Positions 26,893 to 35,375 of a DNA stretch of 64,000 nucleotides are shown here, piece after piece. Below the pieces are notes generated by a model, which saw only the letters and a program-made list of their open reading frames with translations, was not told the DNA's origin and did not search any database. The stretch is from positions 18,415 to 82,414 of the forward strand of contig NZ_BACI01000087.1 of the NCBI RefSeq assembly GCF_000225505.1, read 5' to 3'. This DNA comes from Gordonia alkanivorans NBRC 16433 (GTDB taxonomy: Bacteria > Actinomycetota > Actinomycetes > Mycobacteriales > Mycobacteriaceae). Position 1 is the first letter of the stretch. Each line of letters begins with the position of its first letter. The position numbers and the translations under genes were made by a program.

Positions 26893-28682
26893 ATGACCTT
26901 GACCGCAGATCGCAAGCACCGCGGAGGCCCCGCCGGCACCGGGCGCACAGCTGCTCCGACCGTGGCCGAATACATTGTGGAACAACTCATCTCATCGTCG
27001 ATGGGCATCGCGTTCGGGGTCCACGGAGCCAACATCGAAGACCTGTACGACGCCGCGACGCGGGCGCCGGGGATGACAGCGATCGTCGCCAAACACGAGT
27101 TCGCCGCCGGTGCGATGGCGGACGGGACGGCCCGGATTTCCGGTACGCCCGGAATCGTGATGACCACGTCTGGTGGCGGGGCCATGAACGTCGTCCCCGC
27201 CCTTGCCGAGGCCTACGACACTCGTGTGCCGGTTCTGGCACTCACCGGGACCGCGCCGACGTCGCTGGTCGGTAGTGGAGCGTTCCAGGACATGCTCGCG
27301 CCGCCCGACACCGTCGACATCGCGGGTGTTCTCTCGGCCATCACGGGTTCGTGTTCGGTCGTCGGTCACGCCGACGAGGTGCCCGCCGCGCTGGCGACGG
27401 CGTTCGCCACGCTCCGCCGAGGACTGCCGGCTGCCGTCCTGCTGCCCAAGGACATCCAGTCCGCGCCGGCCCCCGAACTGCGGCAGCTGCACACGGGGGA
27501 GTGGGCGCAGCACGGTGCCGAGGTGACGGGACCGTCCTTGTCCGCCCTGGCCGACGAACTGAGTGCGCTCGCGGAATCCGATGCGCGGCTGGTCCTCTGG
27601 GTGGAGGCCTCCCGTGCGGGCGTCGGTCCGCAGGTCGAGGCTCTCGCCTCCGCACTCGGAGCGGTCGTCGTCGCGGCCCCGGGCGGCCGCGACCTCCTCC
27701 GGGACGGCGACGGCGTCGCGGGCGTCACCGGGGTGATGGGACACCCATCGGCGCACCGTGCCGTCGCCGACGCGGACCTCTGCCTCGTCCTCGGGTGCCG
27801 GATGACGATGACCGATCGCGCCGACCTCGACGAACCGTTGAGACGCGTCCGACTCGTCCACCTGGGGTCCGAACGGCCGCGCGTGCCCGGCGACGTCGAC
27901 CATGTGCGGTGCACCGACCTCGCGGCCGCGATCTCGCAGCTCACCGGTGAGATTCGACGCCCTCGCGGCCACGACCGTCCGCGCGAGGCGGTCGCGGTGA
28001 CCCATCTGCCGGTGCCGCCCGGCGGATCGGGCCTGGGCATGCGCACCGCGATCGGGGAGATCGGGCGAATGTTGCCGCCGGACACCCCGGTTTTCGCCGA
28101 CGCCGGCAACGCAGGAGCCGCCGCCATCCATCACCTCCCGTTCGGTCACGGCCGGTTCGTGGTGGCACTGGGCATGGGCGGTATGGGATACGCGATCGCG
28201 GCGGGTGTCGGCAATGCCATCCGCGAGGCGGTGGACTCCACGCTGGCCGAGGGACAGCCGACACGCACCGTCGTGATCGCCGGTGACGGCGCCTTCTTCA
28301 TGCACGGCATGGAAATCCACACGGCCGTCGAACACGACGCCCCCGTCACCCTCGTGCTGCTCAACAACAACGCGCACGCGATGTGCATCACCCGGGAACG
28401 CCTCTTCTTCCCGGATACGCCCAGCGTCAACAGGTTTCGTCCCAGTGACCTGGCCGGTGGTTTGGCCGCCATGTTCGACGGCCTCCTCGTCGCCCGTGCC
28501 TCCGATCCCGCGTCCGTACGCACCTCCCGGAGACCGCCCCGCCCGAACGCCCGGTGTGGGTGGGCGACTTCTGGGACACCTTCGCCCCCGGCCACCAGAT
28601 CGAACTCGACAACCTCACCGCCATCGCCGAATACCGCCACCGCAACGGCCTCCCGCTCACCCCAGAATGGATGCGATCATGA
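26893..28682 (+). CDS. Thiamine diphosphate enzyme, acetolactate synthase-like (3' frameshift)
   Basis: A ThDP-dependent enzyme with three domains of the ALS/benzoylformate decarboxylase fold. The pyrimidine domain has GVHGANIEDLYDA and the catalytic Glu in KHEFAAGAMADG; the PP domain has IAGDGAFF...LLNNNAHAM, the metal-binding motif. It differs from housekeeping IlvB and stands in an operon with KAS III and aminotransferase genes, so I infer an acyloin- or amino-ketone-forming or decarboxylating role. Near 28500-28525 coding potential moves to another frame, which gives WVGDFWDTF and ends with TGA 28680-28682, overlapping the next ATG as ATGA. Unshifted, the frame runs on to 28728. ATG at 26893; the frame is open to 26833. 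Confidence 0.8.
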
Positions 28683-29704
28683 CACCGAACCCGGTCAGCC
28701 TCGTCGACCTCGCCACCTACCTACCTGAAAAGATTGTTCCCGCAGCGTATTACGCGCAGTACGCCGAAGACGACACCCTTGCGGACAACGTGATGTTCCG
28801 CGCCCCGGCCTTCCGTCATCACGCGGCGGAGGGGGAGACGTCGGCGGACATGATGATCTCGGCGACGCGCGAACTGTTCGAGCGGCACGGCGACGACTTC
28901 CTCGACGACGTCGACGTGGTCCTGACGCACAGCCAGTTGCCCGAGGTGCCGGTGCGCGGCTGCGGCGGAGAACTCGCCCATCGGCTCGGCATCCGGCCGT
29001 CGACGGTGCTGGACGTGCACAACGGAGGGTGTGCCGCGTTCATCTTCATGATCCAGATCGCCGGAGCCCTGCTCCGCGCCGGAGGAGGCCACAAGGCGTT
29101 GCTGGGACTGGCGCGGAACAGCGCGGGCCAGGTCTTCACCCAGGAGCAGGTCCGCGGCAAGGCGCAGGCCGCCATCCCGGGAGACGGTGCGGCCGTGGCC
29201 GTTCTGACCGTCGACGACGTCGCCGCCAGCCCGATCCTGGGCCTTCGCTGCCACTCGTTCGGGCAGTACTCCGGCGACATGACCGGCGTCTCCGATCCGC
29301 CGCGCAAGTACTGGGAGGCAGGGTCGGGCCAGATGCACATCGGGTTCACCGACTCCAAGATCGCGAAGGTGCTCGCGCGCGGGAACCGCATGGTTCCCGA
29401 GGTCGCCATCGAGGTCGCCGACGAAATCGGCATCTCGCCGGCGGACCTCGACTGGTTCGTGACCAACCAGCCCAGCCGGATCTTCCTGCGGAACTGGCGC
29501 GAGGCGCTCGAGCTTCCGGACAGCCATCACCCGGACACCTTCGACGAGTGCGGCAACCTGTTCGCCGTCGCCATCCCGGTCACGCTCGACGCGGCCATCT
29601 CCGACGGACGTATCGGCGAGGGCGACGTCGTGATGATGGCGGCCTTCGCCCACGCCGGCGATTTCTCCGGGGCGGCCGCGATGAGATGGGCAGGCCGGCC
29701 ATGA
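28679..29704 (+). CDS. KAS III (FabH)-like condensing or acyl-transfer enzyme
   Basis: A 341-aa thiolase-fold enzyme. The nucleophilic Cys is in VHNGGCAAFIF near residue 115. Where FabH has His in PHQAN, this protein has Asn (FVTNQPSR, near 262). The final Asn of the triad is present (CGNLFAVAIP, near 293). Loss of the His suggests it does not perform a normal decarboxylative condensation; acyl transfer, as in CerJ-type KAS III relatives, is a reasonable inference. ATG at 28679 overlaps the preceding stop; an in-frame ATG also exists at 28667. The aminotransferase start overlaps its stop (ATGA). Confidence 0.82.
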   Translation: MTPNPVSLVDLATYLPEKIVPAAYYAQYAEDDTLADNVMFRAPAFRHHAAEGETSADMMISATRELFERHGDDFLDDVDVVLTHSQLPEVPVRGCGGELAHRLGIRPSTVLDVHNGGCAAFIFMIQIAGALLRAGGGHKALLGLARNSAGQVFTQEQVRGKAQAAIPGDGAAVAVLTVDDVAASPILGLRCHSFGQYSGDMTGVSDPPRKYWEAGSGQMHIGFTDSKIAKVLARGNRMVPEVAIEVADEIGISPADLDWFVTNQPSRIFLRNWREALELPDSHHPDTFDECGNLFAVAIPVTLDAAISDGRIGEGDVVMMAAFAHAGDFSGAAAMRWAGRP

Positions 29705-30735
29705 GCCCGCCCCTGGCCGGCGGGGTGTCCTGGCCGAGCCTCCGCCTGGATCTGAACGAGTCGCCCTACCCGCCGCTGCCGTCGGTCGCAGCAGCGCTCC
29801 AGCACGAGATCCCCGAGTCCCACCGGTATCCCGATTTCCTGCCGGACCGCACGCGCGGGCAGATCGCCTGCCATCTCGGGGTCGTACCGGAACGCGTCAC
29901 GGTCGGCCCCGGTGCGACCGGAGTTGCGCTGGCGGTGTTGCAGTATGCGGTGCGACGGGCCGTGGACGCGGGCGTCGGGACACCCGCGCTGCTCACCTCC
30001 ACCCCGACCTTCGACGGCTATCCGATCCTCGCGCGGGTGGTCGGGATGCGCTTCGGCGCGGTGGATCTCGACGACGACGGCTCGGTCGACCTCAACCGCC
30101 TGTTCGGGGCGATCACGCCCGATACGGCGGTCGTGGTGCTCTGTTCGCCGCACAACCCGACCGGTGCCGTGGTGAACGGGGGCGACCTCAACCGGTTCCT
30201 CGCAGCGGTGCCGCCACACGTGATGACGATCGTCGACGAGGCGTACGTGGAGTTCAGCGAGACCGCATCCGATCTCCACCGGCTGATCCGGAACCCCGGC
30301 GTCGTCGTGCTGCGGACGTTCTCCAAGGCGTACGGTCTGGCGGCGCTCCGCGTCGGATACGGCATCGGCACCACCGAGCAGATCACCGAAGTGCGCGGCC
30401 ACGAGGTGCCGTTCGCGGTGGGTCGCGCGGCGATGGCGGCGGTCCCGGTCGCGCTCGACGCGGAACTCGAGCTCGCACAACGCGTCCGCTCCATGAGGGG
30501 GGAGCGGGACCGGTTGACCGACATGCTGGCGCAGATGGGCGTCCGCGTCGTGCCCAGCCACGCCAACTTCGTCTTCCTCCCCGGCGCGGAGGGCGTGGCC
30601 GTCGGACGGATGCTCCGGGGGATCGGGGTCGCGGTGAAGGAGTGCGGCGCGGCCGGAACGCGGATCACGGTGGGCGACCGTTCCGGCACCGATCGGGTCA
30701 TCAGCGCACTACGGCTGACGTCGCGGTCCGCGTAG
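29701..30735 (+). CDS. HisC-like PLP aminotransferase
   Basis: A 344-aa fold type I aminotransferase of the histidinol-phosphate family. Start region LDLNESPYPPLPSV is the HisC substrate loop; CSPHNPTGAVV near 144, IVDEAYVEF near 178 and FSKAYGLAALRVGY near 205 (PLP Lys) are complete. The sequence is not linked to other his genes; HisC relatives also transaminate aromatic amino acids or amino-alcohol products. Third gene of a coupled operon: its ATG lies in the stop of the KAS III gene. The frame opens further upstream, but only within that gene. Confidence 0.88.
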   Translation: MSPPLAGGVSWPSLRLDLNESPYPPLPSVAAALQHEIPESHRYPDFLPDRTRGQIACHLGVVPERVTVGPGATGVALAVLQYAVRRAVDAGVGTPALLTSTPTFDGYPILARVVGMRFGAVDLDDDGSVDLNRLFGAITPDTAVVVLCSPHNPTGAVVNGGDLNRFLAAVPPHVMTIVDEAYVEFSETASDLHRLIRNPGVVVLRTFSKAYGLAALRVGYGIGTTEQITEVRGHEVPFAVGRAAMAAVPVALDAELELAQRVRSMRGERDRLTDMLAQMGVRVVPSHANFVFLPGAEGVAVGRMLRGIGVAVKECGAAGTRITVGDRSGTDRVISALRLTSRSA

Positions 30736-30752
30736 CCCGGGGCCGATGCCGG

Positions 30753-30758
30753 TAGGTT
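30753..30758 (+). promoter_or_regulatory. -10 box of a leaderless transcript (SDR at 30766)
   Basis: TAGGTT ends 7 nt before the ATG at 30766, with no ribosome binding site between. Confidence 0.45.
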
Positions 30759-30765
30759 CGGGTCC

Positions 30766-31515
30766 ATGACCTCGACGACACGGCAGAAGATCCTCATCAC
30801 CGGTGCGAGTTCCGGACTCGGCGAGGGCATGGCCCGCCGATTCGCCGCCCAGGGGCGTTCGCTGGCGCTCGCCGCGCGGCGCCTCGACAACCTCGAGGCG
30901 CTGGCCACCGAACTGCGCCAGTCCGCGGATCGGGTCGCGATCGCGCAGCTCGACGTCACCGACCTCGACGCGGTACCCGTCACCTTCCGCGCGCTGGCCG
31001 ACGAACTCGGGGGTCTCGACCGCGTCGTCGTCAATGCCGGCCTCGGCAAGGGCGCACCGATCGGCACCGGGAAGGCAGCCGCCAACATCGAGACCGTGCA
31101 GACCAACCTCGTCGGCGCGCTCGCGCAGGCCGAGGCCGCCCTCGAGATCTTCCGCGAGCAGAACAGCGGCCACCTCGTGCTCGTCAGCTCCATCTCGGGT
31201 GTTCGCGGCATGCCCAAGGCCCAGGCGGCGTACTCGGCTTCGAAGGCCGGTCTCACCGCGCTCGGGCAGGGGTTGCAGGCCGAGTTCGCGAACTCGCCCA
31301 TCTCGGTGTCGATCGTGGCGCCCGGTTACATCGAGACCGACATCAACCGGGGCGTGAAGACCTCGCTGATGGTCGACACCGACAAGGGCGTCGACGCCAT
31401 GGTCGCCGCGATCGAGGCCGAGAAGGCCTGGGCGCCGGTGCCTGCCTGGCCGTGGACGCCGATCGCGGCGGCCCTCAAATACCTGCCGGGGTCGATCAGT
31501 CGTCGGATGATCTGA
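30766..31515 (+). CDS. Short-chain dehydrogenase/reductase
   Basis: A 249-aa classical SDR: TGASSGLGEGMARRF at residues 12-26, VVNAGLGKG near 88, Ser in LVSSISG and YSASKAG near 157 with the Tyr-Lys pair. PGYIETD follows. A C-terminal segment WPWTPIAAALKYLPGSI suggests membrane contact, as in several mycobacterial SDRs. Its own TAGGTT promoter box suggests a separate transcript from the upstream operon. Its last 20 nt overlap the convergent ABC ATPase gene. A fragment resembling bases 30945-30988 recurs at 35311. Confidence 0.87.
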   Translation: MTSTTRQKILITGASSGLGEGMARRFAAQGRSLALAARRLDNLEALATELRQSADRVAIAQLDVTDLDAVPVTFRALADELGGLDRVVVNAGLGKGAPIGTGKAAANIETVQTNLVGALAQAEAALEIFREQNSGHLVLVSSISGVRGMPKAQAAYSASKAGLTALGQGLQAEFANSPISVSIVAPGYIETDINRGVKTSLMVDTDKGVDAMVAAIEAEKAWAPVPAWPWTPIAAALKYLPGSISRRMI

Positions 31516-32176
31516 GCACTGCGCCGTTGTGGATGCCGTAGGCGTTGTCGACAAGCCTGAGCTGACTCAGGTCGTGGGTGACCATCACGGTCGCTATGTC
31601 CCGGTCGCGACTCAGATCCGCGAGCAGAGCGACGATCTCTCGGCTGCGGTCCTCATCGAGAGCCGAGGTCGGTTCGTCGACAAGTAGTACCGAGGGGTTG
31701 TTCATCAGCCCGCGGGCGATTGATACCCGCTGCCGCTGGCCACCTGACAGCTGGTGGGGACGTCGATCCAGTTGTCGTTCGAGACCGAGGGAACACAACA
31801 GGTCCGTGGCGCGGATGCGGCTGTCGCGGACCGATCCGCCGGCGAGGTGGGTCATCATCTGTAGCTGTTCGACTGCGGTCAGAGACGGCAGGAGATTCGA
31901 CTGCTGGAACACGAAACCGAGCTTCTCGCGCCGCATGGTGGTGCGGTCGCCACGGCCCAGTCCCGACATGTCGGTGCCGTCGATGATGACGCGACCCTCA
32001 TCGGGGGTGATCAGCAGCCCGGCGACGGCGAGCAGACTCGACTTGCCGGACCCAGAGGGTCCGGTTACGGCGACGAATTCGCCGCGCGCCACGTCGAAAT
32101 CCACGTCGTCGAGGGCGCGTAATCGCTCGTCGCCGTCGGGGTAGGTGAGGACGATGCGTTTCAGGGAGATGCTCAT
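31496..32176 (-). CDS. MacB-type ABC transporter ATP-binding protein
   Basis: A 226-aa ATPase of the LolD/MacB family: Walker A GPSGSGKSS near 39, Q-loop FVFQQSNLLP near 88, signature LSGGQRQRVSIARG near 143, Walker B VLLVDEPTSALD near 163, H-loop MVTHD near 198. It is the second gene after the permease (28 nt gap). With the divergent sensor-regulator pair it resembles antimicrobial-peptide or envelope-stress ABC modules. Confidence 0.93.
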   Translation of the reverse strand: MSISLKRIVLTYPDGDERLRALDDVDFDVARGEFVAVTGPSGSGKSSLLAVAGLLITPDEGRVIIDGTDMSGLGRGDRTTMRREKLGFVFQQSNLLPSLTAVEQLQMMTHLAGGSVRDSRIRATDLLCSLGLERQLDRRPHQLSGGQRQRVSIARGLMNNPSVLLVDEPTSALDEDRSREIVALLADLSRDRDIATVMVTHDLSQLRLVDNAYGIHNGAVLRSSDD

Positions 32177-32204
32177 GTTCGAGGTCTTTGGGTTCGGGAG
32201 TGAC

Positions 32205-33308
32205 TCAACGGGCGGCAGCGAGGGCGGTCAGGGGATCAATCTTGATGACGCGGGCCAGAGAGGCGGCCGCGCCGATCATGCCCATCGCGACGAGGATCAA
32301 GAATGGAACCAGCGTGTTGGCAGGCGTGAGCGCGAAGGGAACCGCCTGCGCAGCGATCGTTCCCAACCCGAACGCGGCCAAGGCCCCCGAGCCGGCACCG
32401 ACCACGAGCACGATCAAGCTCTGACCGAGCGCGTCGCGCAGCAGGTACCCGGTGGACGCGCCGACCGCCTTGAGGACGGCGAGTTCCTGGCCGCGCTGGA
32501 TGGTCCATACGGTGAAGAAGGCGCCGACGACCAGTGCACTGACGATCATGAGCATCGCCTGCATCAACAGCAGCGATCCGCGCTCGGAGGTGTACGAGCC
32601 GATTGCTTCGAGCGCACCGTTCTGATCGGTGATGGCGGTTCCGGTAGCGGCTTCGACGTCGCCGGCGTCGAAGTCACCGGAGGTGCGTAGCGCCACCACC
32701 GTGCCGTCTGCGCCCCCGGCCGACGGCAGCGTTGTCCAGGCGGCGCGGTCCATCCAGATCACGGGCTGGTGACTGTAGAACGAGTCGTCGACCAGGGCGG
32801 CAATGATGAAGTGTTTGTCGCTCATCGTGATTCGGGTTCCCGTCGCCCAGCCGTTGTCCTTTGCCAGGTCAGCGTCGACGGCTACCGTCCCGGGGCCCAG
32901 CGGGACCGGGGCGGCGAAGGAGCGCCCGTCGACACCGAAGGCCGCGGCAGCGACTTCCCGGCCGTCAACGCTGATCCGTGCCGAGGCGATCCCGATGATC
33001 GACGCGGCCCGGACGCCGTCAGCGGCGGCCAGGTCGTCCTGCTGCCGCGGGGTCACGGTCGATTCCGTGAACGAAACCGGCTGCCCGTCGGCCGGCACGC
33101 TGAAAGCAAAGTGGTCGGCGCCGAGATTCTTGATCGCGGCGATGGACTGATCGCCGAGTCCGGAGGTCAGCCCCGACAGCATGACCACCATCAGCGAAAT
33201 GAGGAACAGGGCCGAGCTCATGAGGGTGAATCGGCCCTTTGCAGAACGAAGATCACGGATGCTGAGGAACATGTATTCCAGGGTCGCGAAGTGAAGAGGG
33301 GCAGACAT
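32205..33308 (-). CDS. FtsX/MacB-type ABC transporter permease
   Basis: A 367-aa permease with one N-terminal helix, a ~200-residue extracytoplasmic domain and three C-terminal helices, the FtsX-like layout. C-terminal part has QRGQELAVLKAVGAS, the conserved coupling segment. The ATG at 33308 gives the longest form; an ATG at 33272 begins at MFLSIRDLRSAKGRF, which looks like the natural family start. It likely dimerises and works with the downstream ATPase. It is divergent from the histidine kinase. Confidence 0.88.
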   Translation of the reverse strand: MSAPLHFATLEYMFLSIRDLRSAKGRFTLMSSALFLISLMVVMLSGLTSGLGDQSIAAIKNLGADHFAFSVPADGQPVSFTESTVTPRQQDDLAAADGVRAASIIGIASARISVDGREVAAAAFGVDGRSFAAPVPLGPGTVAVDADLAKDNGWATGTRITMSDKHFIIAALVDDSFYSHQPVIWMDRAAWTTLPSAGGADGTVVALRTSGDFDAGDVEAATGTAITDQNGALEAIGSYTSERGSLLLMQAMLMIVSALVVGAFFTVWTIQRGQELAVLKAVGASTGYLLRDALGQSLIVLVVGAGSGALAAFGLGTIAAQAVPFALTPANTLVPFLILVAMGMIGAAASLARVIKIDPLTALAAAR

Positions 33309-33386
33309 CGCGCTTCGGTTGGGTTCGCCGATCCATCAAAAGTTGGAGATCGGTGTCTGGCGCCACGAAAGCCAGTGATGCGCTGT

Positions 33387-33392
33387 TAGCGT
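33387..33392 (+). promoter_or_regulatory. -10 box of a leaderless transcript (histidine kinase)
   Basis: TAGCGT ends 7 nt before the GTG at 33400. A second GTG at 33391 lies inside the box, so the 33400 start is preferred. Confidence 0.4.
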
Positions 33393-33399
33393 GAGCGCG

Positions 33400-34629
33400 G
33401 TGTCGAGGAGTGGTCTGCGAGCATCCGCCGTGCCCCATCCGGGCGATGGCGGACCGGTGCTGCGTGTCATGCAGGTCGGCGCGCATCTACTGTTCTTCCT
33501 GCTCTTGAGCGTCGGTATCGTGCGCGCCGTCGCCGACAGCGACCATCCCGCTCCGGTTGTCTCGCTCGCTGCTGTGGTCGCGGCGTGGTACCTGTGCGGC
33601 ATCTGGTTCGTGCGGCGTCGAGGTCTCGAGAACGGCGAGCCGATAGAGCGTCGGCTGGGGCAGCTGTGGTTCGCGGTGTTGGTGGTCGGGTGGCTGATGC
33701 TCATGCTGGCTGATGCCAACTTCGTCTGGCTGGCGTTCGCCCTGTTCTTCTTGTGTTTTCCCTTGTTCTCGACTCCGATCGCTCTGACGGTGACCGCCGT
33801 GTTGACGGGGGCCGCGATCGCGGCGACTCTGTGGCACGGCACAACCAACACGGCGGCCTCGATTGTCGGGCCGGTGTTCGGAGCGGCTGCCGCCGCAGGG
33901 ATGGCTGTGGTCTATCAGCAACTGGTGCGGCAGTCGACTCAGCGACAGCAGTTGGTGGACGAGCTCACCGAGGCACACCACGAACTACTCGACGCGCAGG
34001 ATGAACTGGTGGCGTTGCAGCGCGAAACCGGTGCGCTCGCCGAACGCTCCCGGCTCGCTCGGGACATCCACGACACTCTGGCGCAGGGATTTTCGTCGAT
34101 CCTGCTGTTGTCTCGTGCCGGGCAGCGGGGCCCGGGAGATCCCACAGCGATCTTCACGCAGATCGCCGAGACCGCGCAGCAGAACCTCGTCGAGGCACGC
34201 CGGGTGGTCGAAGCCCTCGCACCGGCCGCGCTGGAGACCGCACCGCTGCAGTCCGCGCTGCGTCGTCTCCTCGATCAATTGCAGCGCCAGACCGGCATCA
34301 CCGCTGAACTGATCACCGATGGCGAGACGATGTCACCCATCATGGACTATGACGTCGCCCTGCTCAGAGTGGCGCAGAGTGCCCTGGCGAACGTGCGGCT
34401 GCACTCGCAGGCTCGACGGGTACGGGCGACGTTGAGCTACTCCTCGGACGAGGTGCGGCTCGACATCGTCGATGACGGTATCGGCTTCGACCAGCGTGAG
34501 GCCGGCGGATTCGGGTTGCGCTCGATGCGAGACCGACTTGCCGAACTCGGCGGCACCCTCGTCGTCGAATCGGCCCCAGGAGACGGAACCGCCGTCGCCG
34601 CCACTCTTCCGATCGGGAGGTCAGCGTGA
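33400..34629 (+). CDS. NarL/LiaS-type sensor histidine kinase
   Basis: A 409-aa kinase with about five membrane helices in the first 165 residues and almost no extracytoplasmic domain, then a short coiled coil. The HisKA_3 domain has SRLARDIHDTLAQGFSS near residue 220 with the phospho-His; the ATPase domain has DDGIGFD and GGFGLRSMRDRL. The membrane-embedded, small-loop sensor fits intramembrane-sensing kinases that watch envelope stress or the adjacent ABC transporter. Start GTG at 33400 by its -10 box. The regulator start overlaps its stop (GTGA). Confidence 0.9.
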   Translation: MSRSGLRASAVPHPGDGGPVLRVMQVGAHLLFFLLLSVGIVRAVADSDHPAPVVSLAAVVAAWYLCGIWFVRRRGLENGEPIERRLGQLWFAVLVVGWLMLMLADANFVWLAFALFFLCFPLFSTPIALTVTAVLTGAAIAATLWHGTTNTAASIVGPVFGAAAAAGMAVVYQQLVRQSTQRQQLVDELTEAHHELLDAQDELVALQRETGALAERSRLARDIHDTLAQGFSSILLLSRAGQRGPGDPTAIFTQIAETAQQNLVEARRVVEALAPAALETAPLQSALRRLLDQLQRQTGITAELITDGETMSPIMDYDVALLRVAQSALANVRLHSQARRVRATLSYSSDEVRLDIVDDGIGFDQREAGGFGLRSMRDRLAELGGTLVVESAPGDGTAVAATLPIGRSA

Positions 34630-35252
34630 GCGGGGTGCGGGTACTGCTCGTCGACGATCACCCAGTAGTCCGGGCGGGGTTACGCGCGTTGCTGGCCTCC
34701 CACGACGACGTTTTGGTGGTGGCCGAGGCTGCCTCGGGCGAGGAGGCAGTGGCTTCGGCGATGAGCACGAAGCCCGACGTGGTGTTGATGGATCTGCGAC
34801 TTGGCGACGGAATAGACGGGGCCCAGGCGACCGCTCAGATTGTGGCGGCCTCTGATCCGCCGCGGGTCGTGGTGCTCACCACTTATGACACTGACGCTGA
34901 CATTCTGCGAGCCGTCGAAGCCGGCGCGGCCGGTTATCTGCTCAAGGACACCGATCCGGAGGTGTTGATCGAATCGGTATTTGCAGCGGCGCGGGGGGAG
35001 ACCGTCTTGGACCCCGACGTCGCTCGGCGCCTCTATCGACGCATGCAGCGGCCACCGGCCGATCTCAGCGCCCGCGAGGTCGAGGTGCTCTCGCTGGTGG
35101 CCAAGGGATTGTCCAACCGGGCCATTGCGAAGCAGCTGGTGGTGAGTGAAGCCACAGTCAAATCCCATCTGGTGCACGCGTTCACCAAGCTGGACGTCGA
35201 CAATCGCACCGCCGCGGTCGTGGCCGCGCGTGAACGAGGTCAGATCATCTGA
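34626..35252 (+). CDS. NarL/LuxR-family response regulator
   Basis: A 208-aa regulator: receiver with VDDHPVVR at 9-16, Asp56 in VLMDLRLG, and Lys in YLLKDTD near 103; LuxR helix-turn-helix LSAREVEVLSLVAKGLSNR followed by SEATVKSHL near the C-terminus. GTG start overlaps the kinase stop. It probably controls the divergent ABC genes. Confidence 0.94.
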   Translation: MSGVRVLLVDDHPVVRAGLRALLASHDDVLVVAEAASGEEAVASAMSTKPDVVLMDLRLGDGIDGAQATAQIVAASDPPRVVVLTTYDTDADILRAVEAGAAGYLLKDTDPEVLIESVFAAARGETVLDPDVARRLYRRMQRPPADLSAREVEVLSLVAKGLSNRAIAKQLVVSEATVKSHLVHAFTKLDVDNRTAAVVAARERGQII

Positions 35253-35310
35253 TCGGAACGTACGCGGCAGTACTCGACCGGTGGACCGTGACCGATCGCT
35301 GAACGCGGCC

Positions 35311-35352
35311 GCAGCTCGACGTGACCGACCTCGACGCGGTACCGCTCGCCTT
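35311..35352 (+). repeat. Degraded partial copy of the SDR gene at 30945-30988
   Basis: Bases 35311-35343 match 30945-30977 with one mismatch (C to G) and the similarity fades over the next ~10 nt. Translated, it reads QLDVTDLDAVP like the SDR. There is no start or intact frame, so it is a remnant. The two copies bracket the ABC transporter and two-component genes. Confidence 0.65.
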
Positions 35353-35375
35353 CGGGGCGACTACTTCCAGGGCGA

